Shown piece after piece: positions 23,765 to 36,366 of a stretch of 64,000 nt of DNA. Below the pieces are notes generated by a model. The model was not told where the DNA came from, made no database searches, and saw nothing but the letters and a program-made list of their open reading frames with translations. Where the stretch lies: positions 15,550,001 to 15,614,000 of the forward strand of contig JBBDHG010000009.1 of assembly GCA_037951165.1 (NCBI GenBank). Direction: 5' to 3'. The DNA is from Lophius americanus. Taxonomy: Eukaryota; Chordata; Actinopteri; Lophiiformes; Lophiidae. Both the position numbers and the translations under genes were made by a program. The stretch's first letter is position 1, and each line of letters starts with the position of its first letter.

Positions 23765-24300
23765 ATTTATTCACAAACTTCATCTTGGTTTTGGCAAAGT
23801 TCGATCAAAATCCTCGATACAAACTGAGGATTGGGGAACAGTGTCTAAATGTGTTCCTCTGGGATCAGATAGGAAATTCTTGAGACACCACTGTCTATGG
23901 TCAGGTCCGGCCCAACCTGTACATGTTCCATAAGAGTCACGGCCTGAAAACATCCTGATTACTACTTTCATTTGCAGTTATAGTTCCTTCTGCTGAACAC
24001 AGGAAGTAAGGTGCCAGTCACAAATATACTTGTTGTGGTTTCCAATCATATTCAAGAACATATGCTGGAATAGAGTATTTGTTGAATGGTACAGCTGTGG
24101 CAACATTGCAAATTGAATCCTTCGCCATCAGACAGGAAGTTGCTGTAACCAAACTTTCCATTGTCCAATCTAACCATAACTTCAAGTGTTGGGTTGGAGT
24201 CTGAGCCTGAAAACATCCCATAACAATATTCATTTAAAGTGATTGCATAAGCATGTGGCAACAGGAGGCTATCCGTGTATGACAAACATTTGACCGTGTT
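23765..24300 (-). pseudogene. two tandem copies of a coding-like domain, frame-broken, identity unknown
   Basis: Read on the - strand, 24285-24090 gives ...NEYCYGMFSGSDSNPTLEV...LDNGKFGYSNFLSDGEGFN, continuing after a frameshift as FNKYSIPAYVLEYDWKPQQVYL. A second copy about 264 bp further along (from 23966) gives RMFSGRDSYGT...KNFLSDPRGTH. The shared FSG-DS and NFLSD blocks, and the shared DNA block CCTGAAAACATCC at 23943 and 24207, show a tandem duplication of a unit of about 88 codons. Stops and shifts break both copies. I do not recognise the domain. It could be a remnant of a secreted multi-domain protein (Cys-containing), or two exons of an unannotated gene; the former seems likelier. 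Confidence 0.4.
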
Positions 24301-24387
24301 GTCTTTATATCAACTCCTACAAGAAGACTTATAACCATCGGGTGTTTCATGAGTCATGCTTTCCTGCAGGTAACACACCCTCATGTC

Positions 24388-24411
24388 ACGTCACGCCACG
24401 CCACGCCACGC
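24388..24411. repeat. (CCACG)n short tandem repeat
   Basis: Five-base units TCACG/CCACG repeated about five times; CpG-bearing in an otherwise CpG-poor stretch. Confidence 0.85.
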
Positions 24412-25294
24412 CGCTACTTTATGTTTAGTTCTTTCACTGGGACTTCCTGCAGCTTCAGCTGCAGCTTCTAAAAATGTATTTCACCAATAAACGTCATCAT
24501 GTATGCAGTTCAAGCTTCAACTGAGCAAGTTGTACATTTGATCACCCAGGCTTTACAGCATTTAAAGGGAAATCTTTTCAGCTTTTTTGACTATTTTGAA
24601 GCCGACTCTTCACTTTTCTGTCTTTTCAGAAATTCTTTGAAACTCCGTTCACCTTTAAGCATTCTACACTTTCAGGAAGACGTGCCATTTTTGTAGTTAT
24701 TTCAGAATTTGTGTGTTTTTCTATTCACATGTAACGTGGTTTAAAGTAGATTGAACATTGTACATAAATACACTACTAGACACTCTGAAAGGGTTGGGGT
24801 CAACATAAAGCACTTTACCTTTAACTTAGCGTGAACTAATTCAAATAAAACCTCGATAAAATTGTTCTACATTTTTGTGCAACTCATTATTGCTGTCCTG
24901 CACAGAAACAACAATATGTCAAAGATGAAGCCTTGTATTGTGAAGACTTTTTTGTACTTACTTAAACTGTATGTTAAATGTTAATTACAGAACTTCTGTT
25001 AACTGAATTTTGTTAAATCTGCACAAAGACCCCTTTTACCATTTTTCCTTTTCCAGGATGATAAGCTTCTGGTTGCCGCTTCATGTTTAACAGACAAATA
25101 TCGGAGAAAATAAGCGATTCATTTCATAGTCAATAATGCGGTTTCATTTAAAACCATATTTGTAACGACTCACCAGTAAACATGAAACTAGTGAATCCAT
25201 ATAAATGCTTAATTGCTTATTGTAATGACAAAAGTGGCTTAATACAATCAAAAGGGAAACCAAGGAAATAATTAATGCGTCACTAACAAGATGA

Positions 25295-25322
25295 ATGTGT
25301 GTGTGTGTGCGTGTGTGTGTCT
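25295..25322. repeat. (TG)n microsatellite
   Basis: Alternating TG run interrupted once by C. Confidence 0.9.
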
Positions 25323-26509
25323 GTTTGATATCTGATCCTATTCTTTTCCTCGCATCAGCAGCTTCCAGATGGGATGCTTTGTCCGAGCCATTAGGCCCAA
25401 AGTTAAGCCTAATAGTCTGAATGGGCCTTAAATATCTCCAGGTGTTCTTTGGCTGCTGGTGCGGCTATGGTCAGAGCGAATGAGAAAGCTTCCATGCAAT
25501 ACAGTATGCAACATCATTTCACACAGATGTTCTTTGTTTTTGAAATCGGAGCACAATCATGCAACATTTATAATCGCTTCAAAACGTTTTTCCTACACAA
25601 CAAAAACTGCAATCAATCCTCGCTTTATTTCTAACTTTCTGCTGAATGTCATCCGCGCAGGACACAACGCTTCAGACAACTTTCACGTATGACAAAGGAA
25701 AGACGGGGCCAGGAAAAAAGAGAAAAGATCACGTGTGCCAATTTTCATCTTGCCATCTCTGTGGTCTTTGCTCTACAAGGAATGTTGGAGCTCTCCCATT
25801 TTCTGCTTGCTCCCAGCAACAATTTCTGTCTTTTCCATGGTTGTGCAAGAGTTTAACTAGAGCACTCAGATCGCATGAGAATGGGAAATCTTGAGCGGGG
25901 CCTGCTGTCACCCTCTGAAGCCTCCAGCTCCTGCCGTGGCATTGGAGATCACCGGTGGGTCAGTGATGAAGGTGGGAGATGGCCCGCTGCCGACAAAAGC
26001 CTTTTTGTTGTCAGGGCAGTGATGATGTTTTAATAATAATCCTAATAATAATTTAACCTTATACAGAACTGTTCAAAACAACTTTATACAGTTTTATTAT
26101 ACTTTCTTTTTTTTTGTTATTTTCATCAACATGCCCATTACCAACAATGAGATTATCAATATTTCAATAATTTCTAACTTCCCTGGCTGGTCTATGGCTC
26201 TCATTCCCAAACCTATCTGTTGTTCCAAGCAGATATCGTTAAGAAAAAACCCCAAACCCCTAAAGGTTTTATGATGTTATTCTTAACAGGAGTAGATAGT
26301 GAATTCCAGCTGCTGGACAGAAAATAAGGGACTGACTCAAACTACACAAAGCCATGCTCATCATGATGAGGGTCCGGTGTCAGCCAGCGTTGCTGCACAA
26401 TGCGGCTCATTGGCTCGTGTTTCATGGTTGTTAGACAACAATCAAGTTCTATTTCAGAGAATATGAAACATATTTATATCACCGAAAAGTTTTGGATATT
26501 ACGGAGCCA

Positions 26510-26975
26510 TTATCGCAGCTGCAGCGTCCACATCTGCTTCAATTGGTGGCGTTAACGCGATAACTCAAAAACTACCTCGTGGATCCTTTTCCAGTTGTAC
26601 ACTCCAATAGAGCTTAGTGTGAGGAAGAACCGGACGTATTTTGGGAAAGGTCAGCCGTACATTTCTGACAGTAGGGGGGGGAGCTTTATCTCCAAAAGTT
26701 TTAGGGCCATCATTTGTCAACTATTGGTTTGATCGAGTTCAAATATGGTGCATATGAACGGACCCGAGGACATCTGGCTAATATTGACTTAGCCTGATAG
26801 TTCATGTTTTACTCACTAGGGGGAGTTTTTTTCTTTTAATGAAATCACAATTTTTCAGACATAACTTCACATTTAATTTGAGGAGTTCAATCAGGGGGAT
26901 TGCTTGTACAACAAAGGGGATTGGGGGCTTTTCAGGAATATACCCTTGGTGTTGGGGGCGACGGCAGAGGCCTAG
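26510..26975 (-). repeat. family-R interspersed repeat, copy 2
   Basis: Reverse orientation: ends in GGCCTAG at 26975 and contains the complement of the CCCCTAGTG junction (CACTAGGGGGAG near 26814) and of the CATATGCACCATATTTG block. Its 5' part on the + strand includes GCGTTAACGCGATAACTC, found reverse-complemented in copy 1. Confidence 0.75.
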
Positions 26976-29616
26976 TTTAAGCTTTAGCTATGCAAACAAT
27001 TATTGCTTCGATAAATTCACTGTTTGTTGTGATATTTTCACCATCAAATTTCGGTCCCTTTCATACAACCATGAAAACCGTTACACAAGGAAACAAAGCA
27101 AAAACTGTTGCCTAGGCTGTAGTTTGTATGCTTGGACAGTAGATGGCTGTGTAACTTTTCATCATCAAACCGTTATAAAATAATAAGATCACCTACCTAT
27201 TACCACTGGTGATATACCACCTATGACAGGTGATATAAAATGGACTTAGATGACCACATTGAGTCAGTCACAAATAGGTAATAGTATCTTTTTATATATA
27301 CAAGGGCGTTTGTCTTGACTTACAGAGATTTCGTTCTTTTTTTCTCTGCAAGGCCAAAATATAAATCAAAACAGTAATTGTATACAAAAACTTAAAATAA
27401 CATTATAACATTAAATTTAATATCGGTTAATTTCTATTCCTTTATCAATTATAATAGTATTTTCCTAACTTGTTATGTATTAATATTTCTAAATTTTGTT
27501 GTAAGGACAGGCTGAATTTAAGACTAGACTTTTGACTTTGGCATAGGAATTCCCCTGAGAATTATCATCTCTTAAGTTAATATCAATAAAAAGGTATGAT
27601 GTGTCACTGTGATTATTTATGCATTAAGAATCCCATACATTTTCACTTACCACAATTAGATAATTATAATTTCTGCAAAAAACGGAAAATTCTCCTTTCA
27701 TGTTTTCAAAAAGTTCTGTGTTCATGTGACAATATATACTGCAAAATATATGACATGTGGTGAAACGATTGATTGAAAATACAGTAGCATGCTCTACAGA
27801 CCAGTAGATGAAAGTGTAACTATTTAAAATCAGCGCCGATGATTAAGAACCTGCTCGTGTGTACAAAAAAGATTTTCTGTGGATCCTACCTCACAAAGAC
27901 ATTTACCATGTGTGAAGTGGGGGCGTGTCATCACAGTTTTCAAAGTAATTGTGTCCTGTCTATTCATAAGGTCACGGGAACAATGACGTTTTCGAAAGAG
28001 AACATTCTCGGACCGATTCTTCAAAACCACAGCAAGAAGTTGCAATTTTATGTAGAAAGTCTTGGCCACTGCATGTTGTGGGTTCCAGTCATGACCTCAG
28101 TGAGACCGGCTCACCGATGCTGAGGATCAGAGACCTGAATGACAAAATGGGACGCTAGTTAAAGAGACGTTAAAACCTGCCTCTACACCCCTTCTGTCTA
28201 AAACATGGGTAGAAGACATATATAAACACTCGAAGAGAGGAAGAGGAGCAGCCCACTGTGCCCTGAACAGCACTCATTAAACGTAATGGGTCACACTGCT
28301 CCAGCCAGGCTCCACTGACACCCTTAATAGAAAGCCTGCATGGTTAAGGGACCATGAAGACCATTAGGACACTTCAAAGTTCAACACACAACATTAAGGC
28401 CCTGCTGATATGGAAAAGAGAGGACAGATCAAGTTCCTCATTCACTACTTTACTTTTCCATTAGTCGGTCTGTCAATCAGCCCGCTCCATAAACAATTGG
28501 ATGCTTGAGCTGCTCATTAAGGGCCATCGTTAGCAAGGCCGTGGCAGCAAATCAGCACTTATATCAGCTTTCAGCAAAAAAAAAAGAAAGAAATTGCACT
28601 TTAGCTGGAACCGTTTGATGATCCCATTGGGTTTAAAAGAAAGCTGGTGCTTTTACAGTAAATCAGATTTATCCACTCTCTTTCAGACCAATGAAAAGAC
28701 TGCTAAGAACTGTAAAGGACTGGAGCCGCAGGGTAACGGGAAACATCCGCACCGGTGACAAACTTCCCTCAACAGACTCAGACGTTAAAATTCACACACT
28801 GCATATTTGCGACTCACTCAAAAAAACTTCAAGTGACACGCTGTCATAAATCAAAACGGGTTTGATATATTGATGCTGTCCTACGGTGCATAAAAGGCAA
28901 TGCTGTTTCCTGCTGTGACCATAAGTCATCAATGCAGCCCCACAGCACGCCTTTGTGGACAGGAGTAGTTGGCTGAAGAGAAAAGTACACGACATACATC
29001 ACTCTGTCCAGTAAAACGTCCCTCATTACAAACTGAGGATGCCCGTACACCGCTCACATTGTGCTAAACCTTCCACACACGTAAGAAACTCCCTTTAAAA
29101 TGGCGTGAGTGCACGTCTGATCAAAAAGTTGTGACATCACACTTTTTAGAAATATTTGAAAATCAAGCTAGAACGCCTGAAGAGAGCAACAGGAGCTGGG
29201 AAGGCATGTGCAGGTTCTAGGACATACCTCAGAACGACAGAAATAAATCATGTCCACAATGTATATTTGCTTGTTACTGCATCTGTGTGTCACATGACCC
29301 GACAGGTCGTTGTGTCTGCAATAGGAAGTGAGGGAGGAGGACTTTGGCTCCGTGTGGATGTTTGCAGAGAAAGGAGCAGGGATACTTCCCTGGGCTCCTT
29401 CTAATGGGCCCTCTGGCTGTTGGCCAGCCTCTGCTATTGACTTATCTATAACTCACTTTATTAACAAAATCAGTTTCATCTAGTTCGCTGCTCTTACTGT
29501 TTAGCTTAGCAGTATTATTAATTTGAAAAGAATACATTGGTGTCAAAATGAGTGCGTGTGACATAACTTAAAGTAAGAAATATTGAGAGACTTTTCACTT
29601 TTCAGTGCGTCGACCA

Positions 29617-29638
29617 AATAATAATAATAATAATAATA
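29617..29638. repeat. (ATA)n microsatellite
   Basis: About seven AAT units. Confidence 0.9.
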
Positions 29639-29869
29639 CATTTAATTTATAATGACCAAATTATCCCGCTCTGTGGGAATTGCCCGCAGAAATTACAGTA
29701 AAAACCTGTCAAATGGCAGGATATAAGAAGACTGTATATTTCAGAACAAAAGCAGATGCAGCACATTATCCTAAATCAAGGGAACAGGGAATATCTTCAT
29801 TTCTTAGAATCAGAATATCAGAATATGTGGAATTACTGCAACACCTCAGATCAAATTTAAGATTTGGTC

Positions 29870-30010
29870 AAAATTTTTAATTTTAAAATGCTGTGGACAT
29901 AACCTCACATCTAATTTGAGTTCAATCTGGGGGACTTCTTGTACAATGAAGAGGATCGGGAACTTTTCGGGAATATATCCATACTGTCGTGTACAATAGC
30001 ATTGGCCTAG
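29870..30010 (-). repeat. family-R interspersed repeat, copy 3 (truncated)
   Basis: Shares ACATAACCTCACATCTAATTTGAG, CTTGTACAA, and TTTTCGGGAATATA with copy 2 and ends in GGCCTAG at 30010. Only the terminal 140 bp are present. Confidence 0.7.
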
Positions 30011-30474
30011 ATACTCTACAAGTATTATTCTGTCTAGATTACAGATGTTGCTCATATGTGCATTTACATCTGCATTTAGAAAATCCTTTACTTTAATACT
30101 TAAACTTTAATGTACCTTAATATCTACAAAAAAAAAGGTGTATATTGTATCGGGTGTATATTTGTGCAAAATTTTTTATTCCAAGGTTTAAAAAAAGCCT
30201 GAATTTGTTGTGGTTCACTGTTATTTTATTTAACGGCCTTATAAAGAAGTTTACTGTACATCTGTTTTTGTGGTACTTTACCATATGGTCTTTTGAATGG
30301 TGACTGTACTTTTTACGCAAAAATTCTGTAAAACCACATCTGTTGGTATTTTAGCGTGAATTTGTTCATTTATTGTATTTTTTTTTACAGTGGGCAGAGA
30401 ACACACATGACACATATTATGTTTAAAACGGCCTTATTCATAATTTCAGACGAGTGCTTGGATTTGAGGGAATC

Positions 30475-30778
30475 AAAGTGGTGCAGTGGGTGGAACAGTT
30501 CCCTCACAACAAGAAGGTTGCAGGTTCACGTCCACCTCCATACGGTGTAGGATTTGTGTGGGACGTCTGACTTCCTCCTGCAGTCCAAAAGTATGAAATT
30601 TAGGTGCATTGGTTTTTCTAACTTGGGTGTAAATGTTAGAAAGCATGAATGGTCTGTCCCTTTGTGTCGGCTCTACGGTAAATGGGACTCTGCCGCTCCC
30701 CCACTGCCAGCTTGTGTATGCTCCAGCCCACCTGTGACCCAACAGGCTGAGCAGCTACAGTGAATGGACGGATGGATG
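30475..30778 (+). repeat. tRNA-like SINE-type repeat, copy 1
   Basis: Begins GTGGTGCAGTGGGTGGAACA and continues AAGAAGGTTGCAGGTTCACGTCC; GGTTCACGTCC is one base from a pol III B box. Later blocks (CTGCAGTCCAAAAGTATG, TAGGTGCATTGGTTTTTCTAA, CTCCAGCCCACCTGTGACCC, ATGGACGGATGG) match a module widespread in teleosts. The exact family is not named. Confidence 0.65.
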
Positions 30779-31795
30779 TTAGTATTTAATTCCTAACAGA
30801 TGCAGATGAGCTATAAAAGCCTTGCCTAATCATGTCTTTAAGCCCATTTGTAGCTCACACCTATAAATCTCATTTTTAGATTGACAGGACTGATGTTGTA
30901 ATTTCGCTTCAAACAGCAAAATTCCAGCATAACCATAAGATAGAATCAGATTTGTTTGGGATATAGTAGAGGACACTAAAGCCAACTGACATGTATTTTT
31001 GGTAGAAACCTTGAAAGTGTGTCATCAGTGAGGTGAACAAAGTGAGGCAGAAAGACAAGCCTTTGGCTCACATTAAAAAGAAATGGTCATTGAATTAATC
31101 CATACGTTCATTACGTTATTCATCATAAAGCTCCTTCTAGCATACGAACAGGAATGTCACTAAACCTCAGATTGTAATCAAATAGATGCCTCCTCAGTAG
31201 TCACTTAGAACCGAGGAAGCCATTTGGCTGAGAGGAGCAGCATCTTTAAAAAAAAAGATATTTAGCAACGTCTGATTCAACCTTTGAGGATAACTAAAGA
31301 AGTTAGGCAAGATATCCACTCCACCATAAAGACCTCACAGCAATCAACAGTCCAAAAAAACTTTTGATGCCACTACGTGAGTAATCCTGAGCTGACTGAT
31401 CTATTGTTTTACGGAGGAATTAACCACCATGTAACACCTGCACCAGTTAAATAATATCTACACATTAATAAAGCAGTAATATCAATCCCCAAACACCATG
31501 CGGTTAAATGCAGTAGGTAAACTTTGAATACTATCGAAGTATTTAAGAACAACATTTAGCTTTTAATCCTTCCTTACTATTATATAAGTAAGGTGTGGGA
31601 CCTTGTCTTGTAACGTTATTGACAGTGTAGGTAAAGTAATGTTTAAATAAGTTGAGGGTCCGAATACATCCTCTGAAACTTTTAATTTCTTTCCGTTATA
31701 ATAGCATATTAAATAAGATTTATCGGAATAGTTGTTTTTCCAAAAATGGGGCAAATAAATACGATCATCAGCCATAACAATAAAACCACTTTGCA

Positions 31796-32101
31796 CTGTA
31801 TGTTAACACCTTTCTATTAGAACCTTGTCAAAGTGACTCACATCCTCAAGCTTTCCTTTGTTTCCTGATGAAACCTCTATGAACCATTAGTCATTTCTTC
31901 ACTTTAACATACCCTGTTAGTATACGCCCAAAAACATTTAGGAATAGGGTTCATGTGGGCATTTTATTAGCATCCAAATGGTTCCCTTCAAGGACACTAG
32001 CTGCCTTACAGGTTCCACCGACTGACGAATGCTATTGTAACAAGATAATATCAGACTTCATCTGTCGGTGGTTATAATGTTATGGCTGATCGGTATACGG
32101 A
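31796..32101 (+). repeat. dispersed repeat ending GGTTATAATGTTATGGCTGATCGGTAT, copy 1
   Basis: Shares 'ACACCTTTCTATTAGAACC', 'TCAAAGTGACTCACATCC' and the terminal 'GTGGTTATAATGTTATGG' with the copy at 56230-56665. Recognised as a very common teleost repeat, probably derived from a DNA transposon. Truncated and diverged. Confidence 0.6.
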
Positions 32102-32810
32102 ACCGTGCATATATGGGGAGCAGCTGTACTGTTAAAGTAACAGGCAAGCATATAAGTGTACAATTCAGAAGCAGAATTGTAAGAATTTATTAGTTCAGTA
32201 TATAAAAGCACTTTTCTTTGTTATTTCCAGGATGCATATGGTAGAAAACTAAAAAGACACAAGTGTTAAAACATGCAACAACAGTCAGCTGGCATTCTGT
32301 GGCAATGAGATGACTCACCCTGTTGATTCTGTTGCAAGCCCTCTCTCTCAAATGGCAACATTTCAACTTTCTACCACTAAATGCTCTCTACGTTTAGTTT
32401 AAGTTTAGCGAATGAGATTTTAACACCTTCAAATTATTTTCTCCAAAGAAGAATTTTATCTCTTCTCCATATCGCCTTTGCAACGTGCTTTCAATTATCC
32501 ATCATGTGAGTATGGCAGCGCGGAGGCATCTTTCTAATTTATTGCTCGCTCTACACCAGCTGTGTTCGTTGCATTTGCACAATAAGCCCTCCTGCTGCAG
32601 AGCTCAGAGGTCACACATACACAGCAGTTGACCTCTGGTGGACTCATGCGCACCAGGTCGCTCTGGACCTGATTGACAGGCGGAGATGACGGCTCAACAG
32701 CTAAGGCCATAGGGTAAGAGAGCTCTGGTGTGCGATGACGAGCGAAGCCTTGCACTGGCCTCCAGCTGTGATAAAACTTTGCAACGCAGATACATTTAGA
32801 GGGAAAGTTT

Positions 32811-32839
32811 GAAAAAAAAAAAAAAGAGAGAGAGAGAGA
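32811..32839. repeat. A-run followed by (AG)n
   Basis: Poly-A joined to an AG microsatellite; it may mark the tail of an old retroelement, but no body is recognisable upstream. Confidence 0.7.
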
Positions 32840-34609
32840 TAACTAATGAGGAAAAATGAATCGGCCTCATGTAGTCATCATCATTCTGCTGGCTGCTAAA
32901 CATTACTCTTCTCCTCTGTAACCACAAAGCATTTTGTGGGCCTCTCACATGGAATAATTGTGGTCCATCTATTTGTTGTCATCATCTACATCCAAGCTCT
33001 GCGGACTGAAAACACATGATTCAGGAGTGAGTCACAGAGCACAACAGACCTCTCAAGACAGTGGTGATGCTCAGCCTGAGAAACAATCCATCCCTACAGA
33101 CTCACTTCCTGTTTCATGCTGGTCATGGGCACCACACTGTGCGTCACAAAGGCAGGCTACTCGACTATTGAGACTATTGGTTCTGTGGGACTTCGTTGCC
33201 GTGGGACAATTCTCTCCCATTATGCCAAAACACCAAGGCTGTTAGAGTGAGTTGCAGAATTTCTGGCTTTACTGCAAACCGTCTGTAACAAAATGTATTG
33301 TTGAGTATTTTTTTTGTTTCTCACATTTGCACAGTGGGTTTTGTGGTCACATGGCAGCAGATGTGAAACGTTTGCCCCTGGTATGGTTTTCTAACGGTCA
33401 TCGAGGCTTCTTCTGCTCACCACCGGACCTAACGCCTTTCTCACTGAATAAACACGACACAAAGGAGAAACTTCAGTTTTATGTTAGTGAGCGAGTTATT
33501 ATATGCAGGAAAAAGGACTCTCTAATTCTCCTGGGAGTCTAACCACTCATAAATCATCAAGCAATGAAAGTTTCCTCTCCAAACAGGGGGCTAAAACAAA
33601 CTGAACACGGAGCCCCTCTTCCCCTCCACTCCCCCATCACTCACTCCATTCTCCCTTGTTCCTGGTAGGAATTTTTATGAGGAAAGAAGAGATGTAGCGG
33701 TGCAAGACTTCACTAGAGCAAAGAGGTAAATAATGAAACATCAATCCTTCACAGTGACCCTAAACTACAAAAAAAAATCAAACACATTTAAAAGGCCTTT
33801 TTTCACATGTCCTCTAATGGTGTTAGGAGGAGCACAAATCCCATCCCTGCAGCTGTGCTGAGAAGAAGGCCATATTCTACAATATGAGGTGCTCTAAATC
33901 TATTTTTCCATTAAGATATTTTGTAATGATCTATAATAACAATACCTTTTTTTAATAAAACAGTATAATTTGAGTACTCAAGTTCAATATATAGCTTGAT
34001 CGATTTACTGCAACATTATTTAATTTCTAAATCTCATATTTTGCTGAACTTTCCCATTATTCGTCCACATGTTAGACTCAATTACTTTGATTTAATACAA
34101 TTTGACCAGTGGTAGAATTATGACTGGGTTCCAGTATCCTTTTTGGGTAAAAAATCGACTCAGTCATCAACAAATTATGCTGGCTGATGTAAAATGACAA
34201 AGTAACTAGAGAAAGAAACCTCAGCCTTAGCAATACAGACGAACGTGGGCTCAATACTTGGCAAGAAATAAGTCACTGATCAGCAATTTAGCCAATGATT
34301 TATAGATGTTTCTTAACCCTTTATTGTCCTCAACCAAGAAAAAAGCAAACATTTCTCTGGATATTGTATCTATTTGAGATATTTGTTAATGTATCATCTT
34401 AGACACTCTATATTTACCTAAATTGTTTGCTTAGGATGTTTTTAAACGAAAAAAAAAAAATCTGACTAATAAAATTATTAGCTATAAAATGCTAACCTCT
34501 CACTAAAGCATGTTTTTTTAATAAACTATCCGGCACTTATTAGACTTTGGTTTCAATAAGTTACATAATTCTGTGGAGTAAGTCCTCACATCCTTTAGTA
34601 TACAAACAA

Positions 34610-34770
34610 ATACTACTCATCAAATAGGACTTTCTCAGTAGCCGTGGTTAATGCCTCCCCTTGGTGGCCCCTTTGATCCATGGTGTCCCCCAGGGCTCCA
34701 TCCTCGGTCCCTTACTCTTTAGCATATAGACGCTGCCTCTGGCTCAAATTCTAAATAGGTTCAGTCCCAT
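34610..34770 (+). mobile_element. short L2-like LINE reverse transcriptase fragment
   Basis: Translation gives SNRTFSV (about 34616), then after a frameshift HGVPQGSILGPLLFSI (34679 on), then after another TLPLAQILNRF. GVPQGSxLGPLLF is a hallmark of non-LTR reverse transcriptase. Only the core survives and it is frame-broken. Confidence 0.8.
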
Positions 34771-35984
34771 TTTTCAATGAGAAATAGCAACTGAAAATGT
34801 GCTCAACCAAGCAGATGAACAGGACATTAAAGGGTAAATGATTACTAAAGTGTACAACATCTAATTAAGAAAGTAAGAATAAACAGTTCTTAAAGCTTTT
34901 CTTATGATAGTCTTCAGGTAAATTGGAACATATAGTCTCCGGTAGAAGATCCCACTTCTTTTAAGAGCCGTCAGTAATGTTTTTGGGTCTTTTATTCATC
35001 TGTAAAATAAAAGCAGGCTACAGTGTGTATGATCAGATCAGCAATAAGTCTTCATGGAATGTCAACACACAATATTTGCAGCCGGTTAATTTATTTCCAG
35101 ATGTGTAGAGAGTGGTTTGATCTCAACACCTCGAGAATCAATGCCACCAGGAGGGTAGCACAGCTCAGGTTTGTGTTTAGACAACCTGAATGTGATGTGA
35201 CCAGAGCGATCTACAGGGATCCAGAGCTTCTGCTGCTGACCACCAGTAACACTTAGCAGCTGTTAAATACTCATTCAGACCCTGACCTGAACCAATGCAG
35301 GCACTTCAAATGAGAGCGAGAACGGTGGCGTTGCAGGCGGGGTGCGTGGGGGGCGGGGGCACTGACACTCCTACTGCTACTGGTGCTTACTTTCTGATCA
35401 ACAGGTCAAGCTCAAAATGTGCTTAGAAATACCAAAGACAAGCTGCTCTAATTGGAGGGTCTGGCCTTATAGTCATGTCAAATTTGTGTCAGTCAACACT
35501 TCTTTGCAGCTTAGAAAATCTCAGCCCTCTTTGTGGAGCTGATGTTTAGGGAGAAGGTTAAGAGTCAGCGAAAGAGTAACATGCAATAAACAGATAAATA
35601 TAGCACTGTTTTATGTTTATGCGGAATGACACATTCTTTTTTTAATGTTTGACCTAAATATAATAAAGTATTTCCCAATCTTTATTAAGTGTTAAAAACA
35701 CTGATGTATTACTGAATAACAATCTAACAGCAGATCAAATAATGACTAAAAATGACTCTTTATATATAAGTTTGGAGGAAAGACTTAAAACAGTTGGTAG
35801 TGGAGGAAGAGGGATGATACTGCTCTCATGTGGTCAGTTAAAATATTGCATTTAAATCAGTGATGGCTCTAGACTCCAACAAGCAAACTGGTCTGGAATA
35901 ACACAAACATGTTGCCACATTTAGCTAAGAGTAATGCTTAAAAATAGTGTCAAATTTTTAAACTCACTTTTACACAATTTATAC

Positions 35985-36080
35985 TAGGGTATCACTATCA
36001 TTTAGCACTTTGAGATTTGATCCCAATTTTTGTTAAAGTGCGTTATAAATTAAATGTATCATTATTTATTATTATCCAGG
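35985..36080 (+). repeat. LINE-type 3' tail (AAGTGCGTTATAAATTAAATG...ATTATT)
   Basis: TTTAGCACTTTGAGATTTGATC followed by AAAGTGCGTTATAAATTAAAT and an ATT-rich end resembles the 3' ends of fish LINE/SINE families. It is followed by ACATGGCGGCCTCCGTA, another block I recognise as dispersed in percomorphs. Confidence 0.5.
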
Positions 36081-36349
36081 CGTTTGTAGAAAAAAACATG
36101 GCGGCCTCCGTATTGGATTGAGGACCCGCTCCTTTGGAGAAACAAAGGGCTGTTTCCAGCCTAACATTAACACTTGACCTTAACTTACATCATCAGTAAT
36201 ATGTATGTACTGAAACAGTCCAAAATATTAGAAGATCACAAACCTGTAAAAACAGAGAAAGGTGTGACAGGTGTGTCTGTTTCCTTGCAGTTCCGCTCTG
36301 GGAGCCTAGCAGCAAAGAAGAGTGTGTGCGGGAGAGGAGCTGCGCCACA

Positions 36350-36366
36350 CCGCCCTCTGCTGGCGG
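36350..36366. promoter_or_regulatory. candidate CTCF-type site
   Basis: CCGCCCTCTGCTGGCGG resembles the CTCF core read as GCCCYCTRSTGG. It lies between the convergent alx4 and tspan18 genes. Binding is inferred only. Confidence 0.3.

Noticed and set aside
27180..27295. Possible small inverted-repeat element with CCTATTACC / ATAGGTAAT ends
   Set aside because: The matching arms are only about 9 bases and imperfect, with no clear target duplication.
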